Shown here piece by piece: positions 24,710 through 32,887 of a stretch of DNA of 42,435 nucleotides; positions within the stretch are counted from its first letter, which is position 1, and each line of letters opens with the position of its first letter. The DNA is from Anaerolineae bacterium (GTDB taxonomy: Bacteria; Chloroflexota; Anaerolineae; Promineifilales; Promineifilaceae). The stretch is from the NCBI GenBank assembly GCA_028277515.1, contig JANQGC010000153.1, positions 1 through 42,435 on the forward strand. The letters are read 5' to 3'. The position numbers were made by a program, and so were the translations under genes. The notes beneath the pieces were generated by a model, which did no database searches, was not told the DNA's origin, and saw only the letters and a program-made list of their open reading frames with translations.

Positions 24710-24818
24710 TCCCAACAGAATTGAAACACCCTCTTTGCTACATCAATGTTGCATTTCTCCGCGGGCATGAGTATATCACAGGGTTGGTTTTGAAAGGGAA
24801 ATTTTAAGGGTGAATTTT

Positions 24819-25556
24819 CTAGCGCAAAAAGCACAGATCAACTTGTCCCAAGGCGCCGTCTCGCGGGCGGTATTTCAGATCGGGTATATCAAAAATGCGG
24901 TAACCATATGCTTCCATAAAGGGTATCAAGCGGTAGATGTTCGGCCGCTTACCAAGAGGGTGGAAAAGGGAGGTTTCAACAATAAAAACGTCTGTTTTTC
25001 CGAAACAGCCGATGCACCCGCGCAAAACCTCGAGTTCAAATCCCTGCACATCAATCTTGATTAGATCAGGCGTATTTATTTGTCCGCCGGCAATCAAACT
25101 ATCAATGGCAACAATAGGGATTTGTCGTTGCTTTTGGTATGGAGTCAAAGATTGCACCTCAGGAGAAATGATCGCCGAGCCTTGCAGATCATCCCATATG
25201 GTTAACATCATCTCCCCTTGTTCCGCTCCCGCGCCGGCTATGATGTACTGCGACCCAGGCTGATGACGGCAAAAATTTGCGAGAAATGGTTTCATCTCTT
25301 GCTGTGGTTCAATGAGCACAAAACTCGCCTCAGGGAAGATGCTGCCCGCAGCTTGGCTCCATCCGCCATGGTTGGCGCCGATGTCGGCTATCGTATGGGG
25401 CGCAAGCCCCCGCTTAGCCAGTTTCTCTAAAAGGGGTTTTATGCCTTGCGTCGAGCGATCCAAACCGGAGATGCGCAAAAAATCATATCCGATTTGGCCA
25501 ATCATCGGGTAACGCACGAAAAAATGATTTACCCAGGCTCGGACGGCTGATCTCAC
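24819..25556 (-). CDS. FkbM-family methyltransferase
   Basis: A 245-residue protein with a Rossmann-like methyltransferase fold. The SAM-binding loop is IADIGANHGGWSQ near residue 60. FVLIEPQQEMKPFL follows, and LIKIDVQGFELEVLRG is the FkbM hallmark. Family members transfer a methyl group from SAM, often to sugar hydroxyls of glycans. The GTG start overlaps the stop codon of the glycosyltransferase gene (GTGA), so the two are translationally coupled and likely modify the same cell-surface glycan or glycolipid. Confidence 0.88.
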   Translation of the reverse strand: MRSAVRAWVNHFFVRYPMIGQIGYDFLRISGLDRSTQGIKPLLEKLAKRGLAPHTIADIGANHGGWSQAAGSIFPEASFVLIEPQQEMKPFLANFCRHQPGSQYIIAGAGAEQGEMMLTIWDDLQGSAIISPEVQSLTPYQKQRQIPIVAIDSLIAGGQINTPDLIKIDVQGFELEVLRGCIGCFGKTDVFIVETSLFHPLGKRPNIYRLIPFMEAYGYRIFDIPDLKYRPRDGALGQVDLCFLR

Positions 25557-26539
25557 AAGGCTTCCTTTTTTTTCTCAGGACAGGGTTCCTGGTGCTCTAA
25601 ATGTTTCTCCAGATCGATTTTTTTAAGACGGTATAAGGTCTCCTGGGTGAGTTGGCGATGTTTGCTGGCGATGTCGGCCTGGACACCAAAAAGCAATATA
25701 AAGATGCCGGCGATAAACAACCCTGTGCCAATAGTGAGTGATTGCAGGTGACCGCCGATGACCTGGATGTAAAAATACAAGAAACGAATCCAGGAGCCGA
25801 GACCCAATATGAGGAAAGGCAGGGCGATGTAGCTGAAGGTTCTCAAGGGTTCATAGAAGGCATAAAGACGAATGATGGTTCCCGCTTGCGCCTTAATGAA
25901 GTGCCACATGTTGCGCTGCAGGCGAGACGGCCGGGCGGGATCATTGGTTTCCACAGGAATGCTGAGAATGGGCATGCCCAGTTTTCCGGCCTGTATGATC
26001 GTTTCCAGAGTATAACTGTAGCGGGTCAAAATATTAAGACGCAAAGCCGCTTCCTTGGAATATGATCGAAACCCGCTAGCGGCGTCCGGTACATCGGTCC
26101 CGCTAACCGTGCGTACCGCCCAACTGCCAAGTGCCTGCAATCCCTTTTTTACCAGTGAAAAGTGAGGAATTTGCTGAACTTGCCGGTCGCCTATGACCAT
26201 ATCTACTTCATCAAATAAAACAGGGGTAACCAGATCGGGGATAAAATGGCCAGGATACTGATTATCGGCATCAGTATTAACGATAATATCGGCCCCATGG
26301 TGCAGACAGGCGTCCAACCCGGTCTGAAACGCTTTGGCCAGACCTAAATTATGAGGATGGCGAACAATGTGATCCACGCCGTATGCTTGAGCGACCGCCA
26401 CTGTATCATCTTTGCTGCCATCGTCGATGATCAACGTTTCGATGCAATCAATGCCCTCAATATGCACAGGTAGATTGTCTAACGTCACCGGAAGCATCTG
26501 TGCTTCGTTGAAACATGGTATCTGAATAATGAGTTTCAC
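25553..26539 (-). CDS. Glycosyltransferase family 2, polyprenyl-phosphate type, with C-terminal membrane helices
   Basis: A 328-residue enzyme. The GT-A domain covers residues ~1-220 (IPCFNEAQMLPVTL, IIDDGSKDDTVAVA, NTDADNQYPGHFI with the metal-binding DxD). Two hydrophobic helices follow near residues 235-305 (YIALPFLILGLGSWIRFLYF and IGTGLFIAGIFILLFGV), as in enzymes that move a sugar from a nucleotide donor to polyprenyl phosphate at the inner membrane. The start is GTG; no good ribosome site is visible. It is coupled to the FkbM methyltransferase gene. Confidence 0.9.
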   Translation of the reverse strand: MKLIIQIPCFNEAQMLPVTLDNLPVHIEGIDCIETLIIDDGSKDDTVAVAQAYGVDHIVRHPHNLGLAKAFQTGLDACLHHGADIIVNTDADNQYPGHFIPDLVTPVLFDEVDMVIGDRQVQQIPHFSLVKKGLQALGSWAVRTVSGTDVPDAASGFRSYSKEAALRLNILTRYSYTLETIIQAGKLGMPILSIPVETNDPARPSRLQRNMWHFIKAQAGTIIRLYAFYEPLRTFSYIALPFLILGLGSWIRFLYFYIQVIGGHLQSLTIGTGLFIAGIFILLFGVQADIASKHRQLTQETLYRLKKIDLEKHLEHQEPCPEKKKEAL

Positions 26540-26615
26540 AGGGAAATTGTATGTGCGCGCCAGGTGGTGTCAAGTATCCACGCCATAAACCAATGTTTGC
26601 CAGGCGGATGCAGAT

Positions 26616-28886
26616 TTATGCCTCAGCGATCGGCACCAGAAATAGAGGGCAGGGCATATCCTCAATGACCCGGTGGGCGACACTGCCGAGCATCAGGCGA
26701 TCAAAGCCTCCTCTGCCCTGTGTGGCTAACATGATCAAGTCGATATTCTCTTCGCGGCTCATGCTGATGATTGTGCGCGCAGGTCCGCTGCCGGTTACTT
26801 TGACCTGGGTTGGGATACCATCCTGGAGCAGTTCGCCGGACACCTTTTCTAAATATTCCTTGATTTGATTTTTGTAGGTTTCCGATGTTAAACCGATAGG
26901 AACGGTTAATAATGTCACGTCGCTGGAAAAATTTCGGGCGATCAGGCGCACATAGGGCAGCACACGTTCTGAATAGGAAGATCCATCCAAGGCGACTAGC
27001 AAATGTTTAAATCTGGTTGCTCTGCTGCGCCAACTGCCGGTCGGCCGTAAGAGTAAGACCGGTTGATTACTCATCTGAATCACTTTGCTGGCCACACTGC
27101 CGGCAACGAGCCGTTTGATGCCCGATCGGCCGTGCGTGCTCATGACAATTAAGTTGTTGCCCAGGGATACGGTCGAAAATATAGCTTCGGCCACTGGCCC
27201 GTTGTTGACTAATGTTTGTGTGGACACCCCGCTGGTTTCCAGTTGGAAGGCGATCTGTTGTAAATACATCATATGGTCGCCGTTGACACTATGACCCGGT
27301 CCGGAAATAGAATCGGAAGAGGGCGAGAAATCCTGATTTACGGTCAGTAAATTGACCGGGGCGTTCAAAGCCAGGCTCATGCATTGTGCAACTGACAAGG
27401 AGGTCTCCGCAAGCCCCGAACCATCCAAAGGAACCAGGATGCCGTCCAGGAAAGGAGATATTGTTTCTTTGGTGGGGTCTTTAAATTCAGGTAAATAACG
27501 ACGCTCAGCCAGCATCAAACCTAAACGCTCATCTGCCGGTTCGGGATCACCTAACCGCCGCCGGAAATAAGAGAAAAATAGATATAGCAGGGGAATAAAT
27601 AATAGGTAGGTCCAGGCACCCTCAAAGAAGCGCTCGGTGAATATAATTGCTGTGGCACCAGTGGTTAACACGGCGGCAATCGTTGTGCCTGACAGGGAGG
27701 CAAATTGACCAATGGATTGATTTGTGCGAACCTGGCGCAACAGACGTTTGGCTGCCGCCCAACCGGTCATGCTCAATAAAATGAAAACGCCGGCGGCATA
27801 AAGGGCCAAATAGGTTTCCTCTTGGGTGCCGAAAAGCAAAAAGCAAACGACGACGATTCCTACTTCAATCCAAACCGGCATGGTAGCGACATCAAAGCGA
27901 TTTTGGCGGCCGATAAAAGCGGGCACGTAATTGCGAAACTTGAGACCGATGGCCAGGTTTTGCAAGCCCTGCGCGCTGGCTGCTGCTGCCGAAAGCAAAA
28001 CAGCAATGCCGACAATGGTGCCCAGCCAGGGTAACGGAGAGGGCAGCAATTGGTCCATTGTCTGCGTGAAGACCGATACTTCCGAATTGGTTGGATCAGA
28101 GAGAGCGAGAATCGCCGGACCCACAACGAGCATGGTGATCGCTGTTGTTCCCATAATAATGAGCAGACTACCAAAGGCTTTGTTGCTCTTCTCTCTTGGC
28201 TTTCCATCATAAGCAGCCACAAGATTAGCGAAGATCTCAATGCCGGTCATGACCGCCAGAATGCGGGTGAATCCGGCCAATGTGAAATTGATATACTGTG
28301 GGCTGAAGGCTTCAGGGGATATAGAGGGTAAGTGTAGACCGCGCTGCCAAACGGTGGCGAATACCATCACCCACATCAGCAACAGAACGGCCGCCGTCGC
28401 TGGGCCAAATGCGCGGGCCGCCATTTTTGGTCCGCGGTTAACCAGCCATCCGGTCATGATGCTCAAACTGATCGCCAAATAAGCCCGGAATTCAAACCCC
28501 AAAAATCTCTCATTAAGGACAGGAAAGCGGTCGGCAACAAAAGTGACCAATGCAGCGATACTCACCAGGAAGGTCAATGTATATTCAATGAAGGTGATAC
28601 TGGCGTTGAGTTTGACAGCCCACGGACCAAACTCTTCTTCGCTCAACCCGCTGCCACCACTGCCATCGGTAACCCAGATCATGACCAGCCGGTACATGGC
28701 CGACACCAAAGCGATGGTGAAAATGACCAGCCAAATACTGGCGCCAAAAGTCACTTGTGCGACCCCGGCGACAACAATTAATTTTAAGAACGGCCCAAAA
28801 ACATACAAAGGCGAGGTAGCGGGATCGCCCCCTCCGGCAAGGGCTCCTTCGAGAGAATTGGACAGTTTGTGAGAAACGTGGGCCAT
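26616..28886 (-). CDS. APC-family permease fused to two universal-stress (UspA) domains
   Basis: A 756-residue fusion. Residues ~1-455 form an APC-type amino-acid or cation/organic-ion permease with about 12 membrane helices. Two cytoplasmic UspA domains follow: residues ~478-610 (ILVPLDGSGLAETSLSVA and STHGRSGIKRLVAGSVA) and ~620-755 (LLVALDGSSYSERVLPYV and ATQGRGGFDRLMLGSVAHRV). Both carry the G-2x-G-9x-GS nucleotide-binding pattern, so ATP or a cyclic nucleotide could gate transport. The transported compound is unknown. The ATG follows a long AT-rich leader with a strong hairpin (28934-28967). Confidence 0.9.
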   Translation of the reverse strand: MAHVSHKLSNSLEGALAGGGDPATSPLYVFGPFLKLIVVAGVAQVTFGASIWLVIFTIALVSAMYRLVMIWVTDGSGGSGLSEEEFGPWAVKLNASITFIEYTLTFLVSIAALVTFVADRFPVLNERFLGFEFRAYLAISLSIMTGWLVNRGPKMAARAFGPATAAVLLLMWVMVFATVWQRGLHLPSISPEAFSPQYINFTLAGFTRILAVMTGIEIFANLVAAYDGKPREKSNKAFGSLLIIMGTTAITMLVVGPAILALSDPTNSEVSVFTQTMDQLLPSPLPWLGTIVGIAVLLSAAAASAQGLQNLAIGLKFRNYVPAFIGRQNRFDVATMPVWIEVGIVVVCFLLFGTQEETYLALYAAGVFILLSMTGWAAAKRLLRQVRTNQSIGQFASLSGTTIAAVLTTGATAIIFTERFFEGAWTYLLFIPLLYLFFSYFRRRLGDPEPADERLGLMLAERRYLPEFKDPTKETISPFLDGILVPLDGSGLAETSLSVAQCMSLALNAPVNLLTVNQDFSPSSDSISGPGHSVNGDHMMYLQQIAFQLETSGVSTQTLVNNGPVAEAIFSTVSLGNNLIVMSTHGRSGIKRLVAGSVASKVIQMSNQPVLLLRPTGSWRSRATRFKHLLVALDGSSYSERVLPYVRLIARNFSSDVTLLTVPIGLTSETYKNQIKEYLEKVSGELLQDGIPTQVKVTGSGPARTIISMSREENIDLIMLATQGRGGFDRLMLGSVAHRVIEDMPCPLFLVPIAEA

Positions 28887-28933
28887 AGATAATTATTCAG
28901 TTGTTGTTAACAAGAATTAGCTACCGACAGTTA

Positions 28934-28967
28934 ATCCGGATATGCTTATGGCGAAGCACATCCGGAT
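28934..28967. repeat. Strong hairpin in the leader of the permease gene
   Basis: ATCCGGATATGCTT (28934-28947) and AAGCACATCCGGAT (28954-28967) pair in 13 of 14 positions over the loop ATGGCG. It ends about 48 bases before the permease ATG on the minus strand, so it is either a leader hairpin or a member of a palindromic repeat family. Confidence 0.55.
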
Positions 28968-29171
28968 AATTGATTACCTGATGGCAATTGTAAGGATGAG
29001 ATGGCTGGTGTCAAGTGCCAAACCAACATTAAGAAGCATCTCGCAGCAAAATAAAGTGCTTTTGAAAAGCATCACATTGCAGACTCTATTCTAAGGGAAA
29101 AGAAATTGTAGATGTCATCCCGAGAAATTCCACATCGTAAGCTCTGTTCTATGAGTAAAGAAACATTCCTC

Positions 29172-29346
29172 GTCATCCTGAACGCAGTGAAGGATCTTGC
29201 ACTTCCTACCGGTGAAGATTCCTCACGCTGTTCCCTTCGGCTAGCTCAGGGCAGGCTGGAATGACGGTTTGAGTTTGTTTCTCAGCAGGGAACCGAGGGA
29301 TCTGGTCCTCGATCAACGAAGGATTCCTCACTGCGTTCGGAATGAC
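29172..29346. repeat. Inverted cluster of the GTCATCCTGAACGCAGTGA intergenic repeat
   Basis: A forward copy begins at 29172 (GTCATCCTGAACGCAGTGAA). A reverse copy ends at 29346 (the reverse strand reads GTCATTCCGAACGCAGTGAG). A partial middle unit around 29214-29267 contains CCCTTCGGCTAGCTCAGGGC. Such units are known as very widely spread non-coding repeats in many bacteria. The flanking pair could fold into one long stem. Confidence 0.65.
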
Positions 29347-29403
29347 GATTTGAGATGGCTTAGCTCTTAACAGCAACAGTCGATGATTGAACAACAGATT
29401 CAA

Positions 29404-30654
29404 TTACGGGGAGAATTCTTTGATGACGAGAACAGCATTATGCCCGCCAAACCCAAATGCGTTGTTTAAGCACACCTGAACACGCACCTTTCGTGCCTCA
29501 TTAGGCACATAGTCCAGATCACATTCGGGATCGGGCGTTTCATAATTAATTGTTGGCGGCAAGATCTGATCGCGAATGGCCAACGTACAAAAAACGCTTT
29601 CAATCGCACCGGTAGCCCCCATAATATGGCCTGTCATGGATTTGGTTGAGCTGATAGCCACCTGGTAAGCATGATCGCCTAAACTGTGTTTAATCGCTGC
29701 TGTTTCTGAGGCGTCGTTTAAGGGTGTAGCCGTTCCATGGGCGTTGATATAATCAACCGCTTCCGGATCTATCTCAGCATCTTTAAGCGCCTTGCTAATC
29801 GCTCGCGCTGCTCCCAAACCGCCCTCCGCTGGAGCCGTGATATGGTAAGCATCTGTTGTCTGCCCATAACCAACCACTTCGGCTAAAATCCTGGCTCCCC
29901 GTTCCTGTGCCTGATCCAGGCTTTCCAGGACCAGCATCCCCGCCCCTTCACCGACAACCAGCCCATCTCGATTTTTGTCAAAAGGTTGGGGTGTGTTTTC
30001 AGTTTTTGAAGAAGTCGCCCGTGCTTGTTCAAAACCGCCCACGGCCACATCGGTAATGATTGTTTCACTGCCCCCGGTAAGCGCCGCATCTACTTCTCCA
30101 TAACGGATAGCGCGGAAGGCATGTCCGATAGCATCATTCCCTGACGCACAGGCAGTCACAATTGATGGTGAAGGACCTTGAATGCCGAAATCAATGGCTA
30201 GCATGCCCGCTGCACCATTGGGCATGATCATGGTAATCGCAAATGGGCTAAGCCGTCGCAATCCTTTCTCTAACACAACATGTTCCTGGTCAATAAGCGT
30301 TTGAATCCCTCCAACCCCTGTGCCTAGAATGACGCCAATGCGTTGGCGATTCTCATCCGTAACAGTCAAGCCGGACTGCTTCATTGCTTCTTGAGCGGCG
30401 ACGGTAGCGAATTGTTGGTAACGGTCCCGGCGGCGTGCTTCACGGCGGCCAAGCTCTTTTGCGGGATCGAATCCTTTGACTTCACATAGCCCTCCGATCA
30501 GATGCTCGCCCTGCTCAATTTGGTTTAAGGCACCAAAACCGGATTGCCCGGCAAGAATGGCGGCCCATGAGTCGGGAACATTGTGACCCAAAGGTGTGAT
30601 CAGCCCTAATCCTGTAACGACCACGCGCCGTTGATGGTTTTGTCCGTTTCCCAT
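29404..30654 (-). CDS. fabF: 3-oxoacyl-[acyl-carrier-protein] synthase II
   Basis: A 416-residue condensing enzyme of fatty-acid elongation. The start VVVTGLGLITPLGHNV, the nucleophile segment SIVTACASGNDAIGHA (Cys near residue 168), DYINAHGTATPLND with the first catalytic His, and STKSMTGHIMGATGA with the second His are all present, along with the C-terminal NNAFGFGGHNAVLV. It extends acyl-ACP with malonyl-ACP in the cytoplasm. No acpP or other fab gene lies next to it. The ATG has GAGG four bases upstream. The downstream gap carries dispersed repeats instead of a clear terminator. Confidence 0.96.
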   Translation of the reverse strand: MGNGQNHQRRVVVTGLGLITPLGHNVPDSWAAILAGQSGFGALNQIEQGEHLIGGLCEVKGFDPAKELGRREARRRDRYQQFATVAAQEAMKQSGLTVTDENRQRIGVILGTGVGGIQTLIDQEHVVLEKGLRRLSPFAITMIMPNGAAGMLAIDFGIQGPSPSIVTACASGNDAIGHAFRAIRYGEVDAALTGGSETIITDVAVGGFEQARATSSKTENTPQPFDKNRDGLVVGEGAGMLVLESLDQAQERGARILAEVVGYGQTTDAYHITAPAEGGLGAARAISKALKDAEIDPEAVDYINAHGTATPLNDASETAAIKHSLGDHAYQVAISSTKSMTGHIMGATGAIESVFCTLAIRDQILPPTINYETPDPECDLDYVPNEARKVRVQVCLNNAFGFGGHNAVLVIKEFSP

Positions 30655-30772
30655 AATTCCTCACAATCTCCTGTTTGATATATTTTCCTGTGGGGGTATC
30701 CTGGATTTTCGGCCGTAGAACAATTCCAATAGGGATGCTTTGCTTGATCTCCGCCAAAAAATTCGCACCTTA

Positions 30773-31501
30773 TTATTGGATATCCTTTTCCGATGGTCTG
30801 TAATGCCCTTCAATCCAGGCGCTTTTATCGGACCCTACTTCTTTTTTCCAGACCGGAACGATTTCCTTCAGCCGGTCTATGCCATAACGGGCAGCTTCAA
30901 AGCCGCCTTGATCGCGGTGGCCTGAGGCACAAGCCACAAAAGTGGTAATGTCACCGATTTCTAATTTGCCGACACGCTGCACGATGGCCACCCCTTTTAC
31001 TTGTGGCCACTTTTGCCAGATTTCATGCGCAATTTGGGCCATTTTCTCTTCAGCCATTTCGCTGTAGGCTTCATATTCCAGGTAAAGCGTTTCTTCAGGA
31101 AGCCCTTCTCGTTTGGTTTTGCCGCGCACAAAACCGGTGAAACTGGTGATAGCCCCTGTGTCGGATTGCGCCAACTGCTTGTGTATAGCGACGAGATCAG
31201 GTTCTGAATAGGAGATGGCGAAATAGGTAGGATGGGGGAAATCTTCCGAACCACCGCTGACTGGTGGAAATAAGGCGACCTCATCATCCTTATTCACCTT
31301 TGTTTGGGTAAAGGCAAATTCTTTATTAACGGCAACGACCACTGTTGGCAAGGAAGTGGTTAGGGATGGATAAGCTTCACCTACGGCATGCAGAACATCC
31401 TCTACAGTTGTTGGGAATGTCAATTCCACGCTTACTGTTTCCTGTCGCGCCCGGTCTTTGAGCGTTGCAAATAGATGGATACTCAAATTTGATTTATTCA
31501 T
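30773..31501 (-). CDS. moaX: Molybdopterin synthase, MoaD-MoaE fusion
   Basis: A 242-residue fusion. Residues 1-84 are the ubiquitin-like MoaD part, ending PPVSGG (Gly83-Gly84). Residues ~92-242 are MoaE ([46 protein letters not shown]). The complex adds two sulfurs to cyclic pyranopterin monophosphate to make molybdopterin. MoaD needs a free C-terminal Gly-Gly for thiocarboxylation, so this fusion would need cleavage after Gly84, as reported for the mycobacterial MoaX fusion. The ATG at 31501 overlaps the end of moaC by eight bases; longer in-frame starts would run far into moaC. Confidence 0.9.
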   Translation of the reverse strand: MNKSNLSIHLFATLKDRARQETVSVELTFPTTVEDVLHAVGEAYPSLTTSLPTVVVAVNKEFAFTQTKVNKDDEVALFPPVSGGSEDFPHPTYFAISYSEPDLVAIHKQLAQSDTGAITSFTGFVRGKTKREGLPEETLYLEYEAYSEMAEEKMAQIAHEIWQKWPQVKGVAIVQRVGKLEIGDITTFVACASGHRDQGGFEAARYGIDRLKEIVPVWKKEVGSDKSAWIEGHYRPSEKDIQ

Positions 31502-31976
31502 CGCTTTGATAGATTCCACTGCGTCCACCATCCTTATAAAATAGGCGGATATTGGAGATCTGCATACCCCGGTCAATGGCTTTGGCCATGTCATAGATCG
31601 TTAAGGCAGCTACGGAAACGGCCGTTAAAGCCTCCATTTCCACGCCGGTTTTGCCCTGTACACGCACAGTGGCCTCAATGTCAACCCGTGATTCAGCCCG
31701 GTTGGTAACGCATTTAACATCGATTTTGTTCAGCAACAATGGATGGCAGAGTGGAATCAAGGTGCTGGTTTGCTTGGCTCCCATCACACCGGCCAGCTCA
31801 GCAATGGTTAGCACATCTCCTTTCTTTAAGTTACCTTCAACAATAAGCTGTAATGTCTCTGCCTTCATTTTGACAGACCCACGGGCGACGGCCGTGCGGT
31901 CCGTTACGGCTTTTTGGCCAACATCTACCATCGCCGCCCGCCCGGATTGATCCAAATGGGTCAATTTCTTTTCCAT
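31494..31976 (-). CDS. moaC: Cyclic pyranopterin monophosphate synthase
   Basis: A 160-residue protein of the normal MoaC length. It has [20 protein letters not shown] at the start, [14 protein letters not shown] in the centre and [20 protein letters not shown] near the end, closing with KDGGRSGIY. With MoaA it converts GTP to cyclic pyranopterin monophosphate; moaA is not in this window. The ATG at 31976 gives the family N-terminus and lies only nine bases from a consensus -10 box, so the mRNA may be nearly leaderless. The next gene is coupled by an eight-base overlap. Confidence 0.95.
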   Translation of the reverse strand: MEKKLTHLDQSGRAAMVDVGQKAVTDRTAVARGSVKMKAETLQLIVEGNLKKGDVLTIAELAGVMGAKQTSTLIPLCHPLLLNKIDVKCVTNRAESRVDIEATVRVQGKTGVEMEALTAVSVAALTIYDMAKAIDRGMQISNIRLFYKDGGRSGIYQSDE

Positions 31977-31985
31977 AGGTATGGT

Positions 31986-32015
31986 ATTATAGTAAGCAAG
32001 TGAACAAAACGGCAA
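31986..32015 (-). promoter_or_regulatory. moaC promoter giving an almost leaderless transcript
   Basis: On the minus strand TTGCCG (32015-32010) and TATAAT (31991-31986) are 18 bases apart. A start about seven bases past the -10 box falls near 31979, only about three bases before the ATG at 31976. No ribosome-binding sequence precedes that ATG, which agrees with leaderless translation. Confidence 0.6.
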
Positions 32016-32067
32016 AACATATCATGCGCGGCGAATGCTCGTCGCGCCATTGATTTGGAGATGTTTT

Positions 32068-32832
32068 TTGCAAGACGCGTACGACATGATGGTTATTTCG
32101 CCGCATCTGGACGATGCGGCTCTTTCCTGCGGGGGAAACATTTATATGATGGCGGCGAAAGGGCAACGGGTTCTCGTCGCCACCCTTATGGCCGGAGACG
32201 GACAGGGAGCGCAATTATCGGGCTATGCTCAAGATTTACACCGGCGCTGGCAGCTTGATCAAAATGCGGCTGCGTGCCGCAGACGAGAGGATGAGAAGGC
32301 TGCACGTATTTTAGGTGCTGATACCGTTCATTTACCATTTCCTGATTGTATCTACCGCTGTGATCCGGAAACGGGGGTTCATTTTTATCGCTCTGACACA
32401 GCGATTTTCGCCGATGTCAATGCTCTTGATAGGAATTTGGTTCAGGAGATCAGCAGCGCCATCGCAGAGCTGCCGCAATCCAAACAACAATTGGTCCCCT
32501 TTGGTGTCGGCAACCATGTTGACCATCAAATCGCTCGCTCGGCGTCTGAGCAGGTGTTCGGCAAAGATTTGCTTTACTATGAAGAATACCCTTATGCGGC
32601 CGAGCCGGAAGCCAGGAATGCCCCTTTGCAAAAAGATTGGGCGGATTGGGAGGAAATGATCATCCCCCTGACAGAAAAAGCGCAGCGGGTAAAAATTGAA
32701 GCCATCGCCGCTTATCAATCCCAACTCAGCACATTTTTTACAGACCGTTTAGACCTTGAACAACAGGTAAGTGAATATGTTCAAATGATCGGTGGAGAGC
32801 GATTATGGCGACGTAAATACCCAAATGCTTGA
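32068..32832 (+). CDS. PIG-L (LmbE-like) family deacetylase
   Basis: A ~254-residue protein starting MQDAYDMMVISPHLDDAALS, where PHLDD holds the zinc-binding His and Asp residues. A later GVGNHVDHQ holds the other zinc His. PIG-L enzymes remove acetyl groups from N-acetylglucosamine-linked molecules (for example in mycothiol or bacillithiol synthesis) and from other amides; the substrate here is unknown. I choose the TTG at 32068, which has GGAG seven bases upstream and gives the family's usual short N-terminus; an ATG at 32035 in the same frame lacks a ribosome site. It is divergent from moaC. Confidence 0.85.
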   Translation: MQDAYDMMVISPHLDDAALSCGGNIYMMAAKGQRVLVATLMAGDGQGAQLSGYAQDLHRRWQLDQNAAACRRREDEKAARILGADTVHLPFPDCIYRCDPETGVHFYRSDTAIFADVNALDRNLVQEISSAIAELPQSKQQLVPFGVGNHVDHQIARSASEQVFGKDLLYYEEYPYAAEPEARNAPLQKDWADWEEMIIPLTEKAQRVKIEAIAAYQSQLSTFFTDRLDLEQQVSEYVQMIGGERLWRRKYPNA

Positions 32833-32858
32833 TTATTGTCGTTGGATGAACTTATAAT
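32829..32858 (+). promoter_or_regulatory. Promoter before the kinase gene
   Basis: TTGATT (32829-32834) and TATAAT (32853-32858) are 18 bases apart, overlapping the stop codon of the deacetylase gene. Transcription should start near 32865 and lead into the kinase gene at 32888. This is the clearest promoter of the signalling run 32888-40982. Confidence 0.6.
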
Positions 32859-32887
32859 TAATCCTTAAAGGATTTTAGACCGTTGCG

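Larger units (their letters stand above)
28887..29403. other. Repeat-rich gap of 517 bases between the permease and fabF
   Basis: No gene is visible; frames open here are short and cross repeats. It holds a strong hairpin at 28934-28967. A cluster of the widely dispersed intergenic repeat whose consensus contains GTCATCCTGAACGCAGTGA occupies 29172-29346, in forward and reverse copies. A GCTTTTGAAAAGC mini-hairpin lies near 29060. The rest is AT-rich without a clear signal. Confidence 0.6.

Noticed and set aside
29206..29403. A 65-codon open frame on the minus strand after fabF
   Set aside because: It runs through the dispersed GTCATCCTGAACGCAGTGA-type repeats and has no ribosome site; such frames arise from the repeat itself.
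32332..32724. A 130-codon minus-strand frame inside the deacetylase gene
   Set aside because: It is fully antisense to a gene with clear zinc-site motifs; there is no start signal or known domain.
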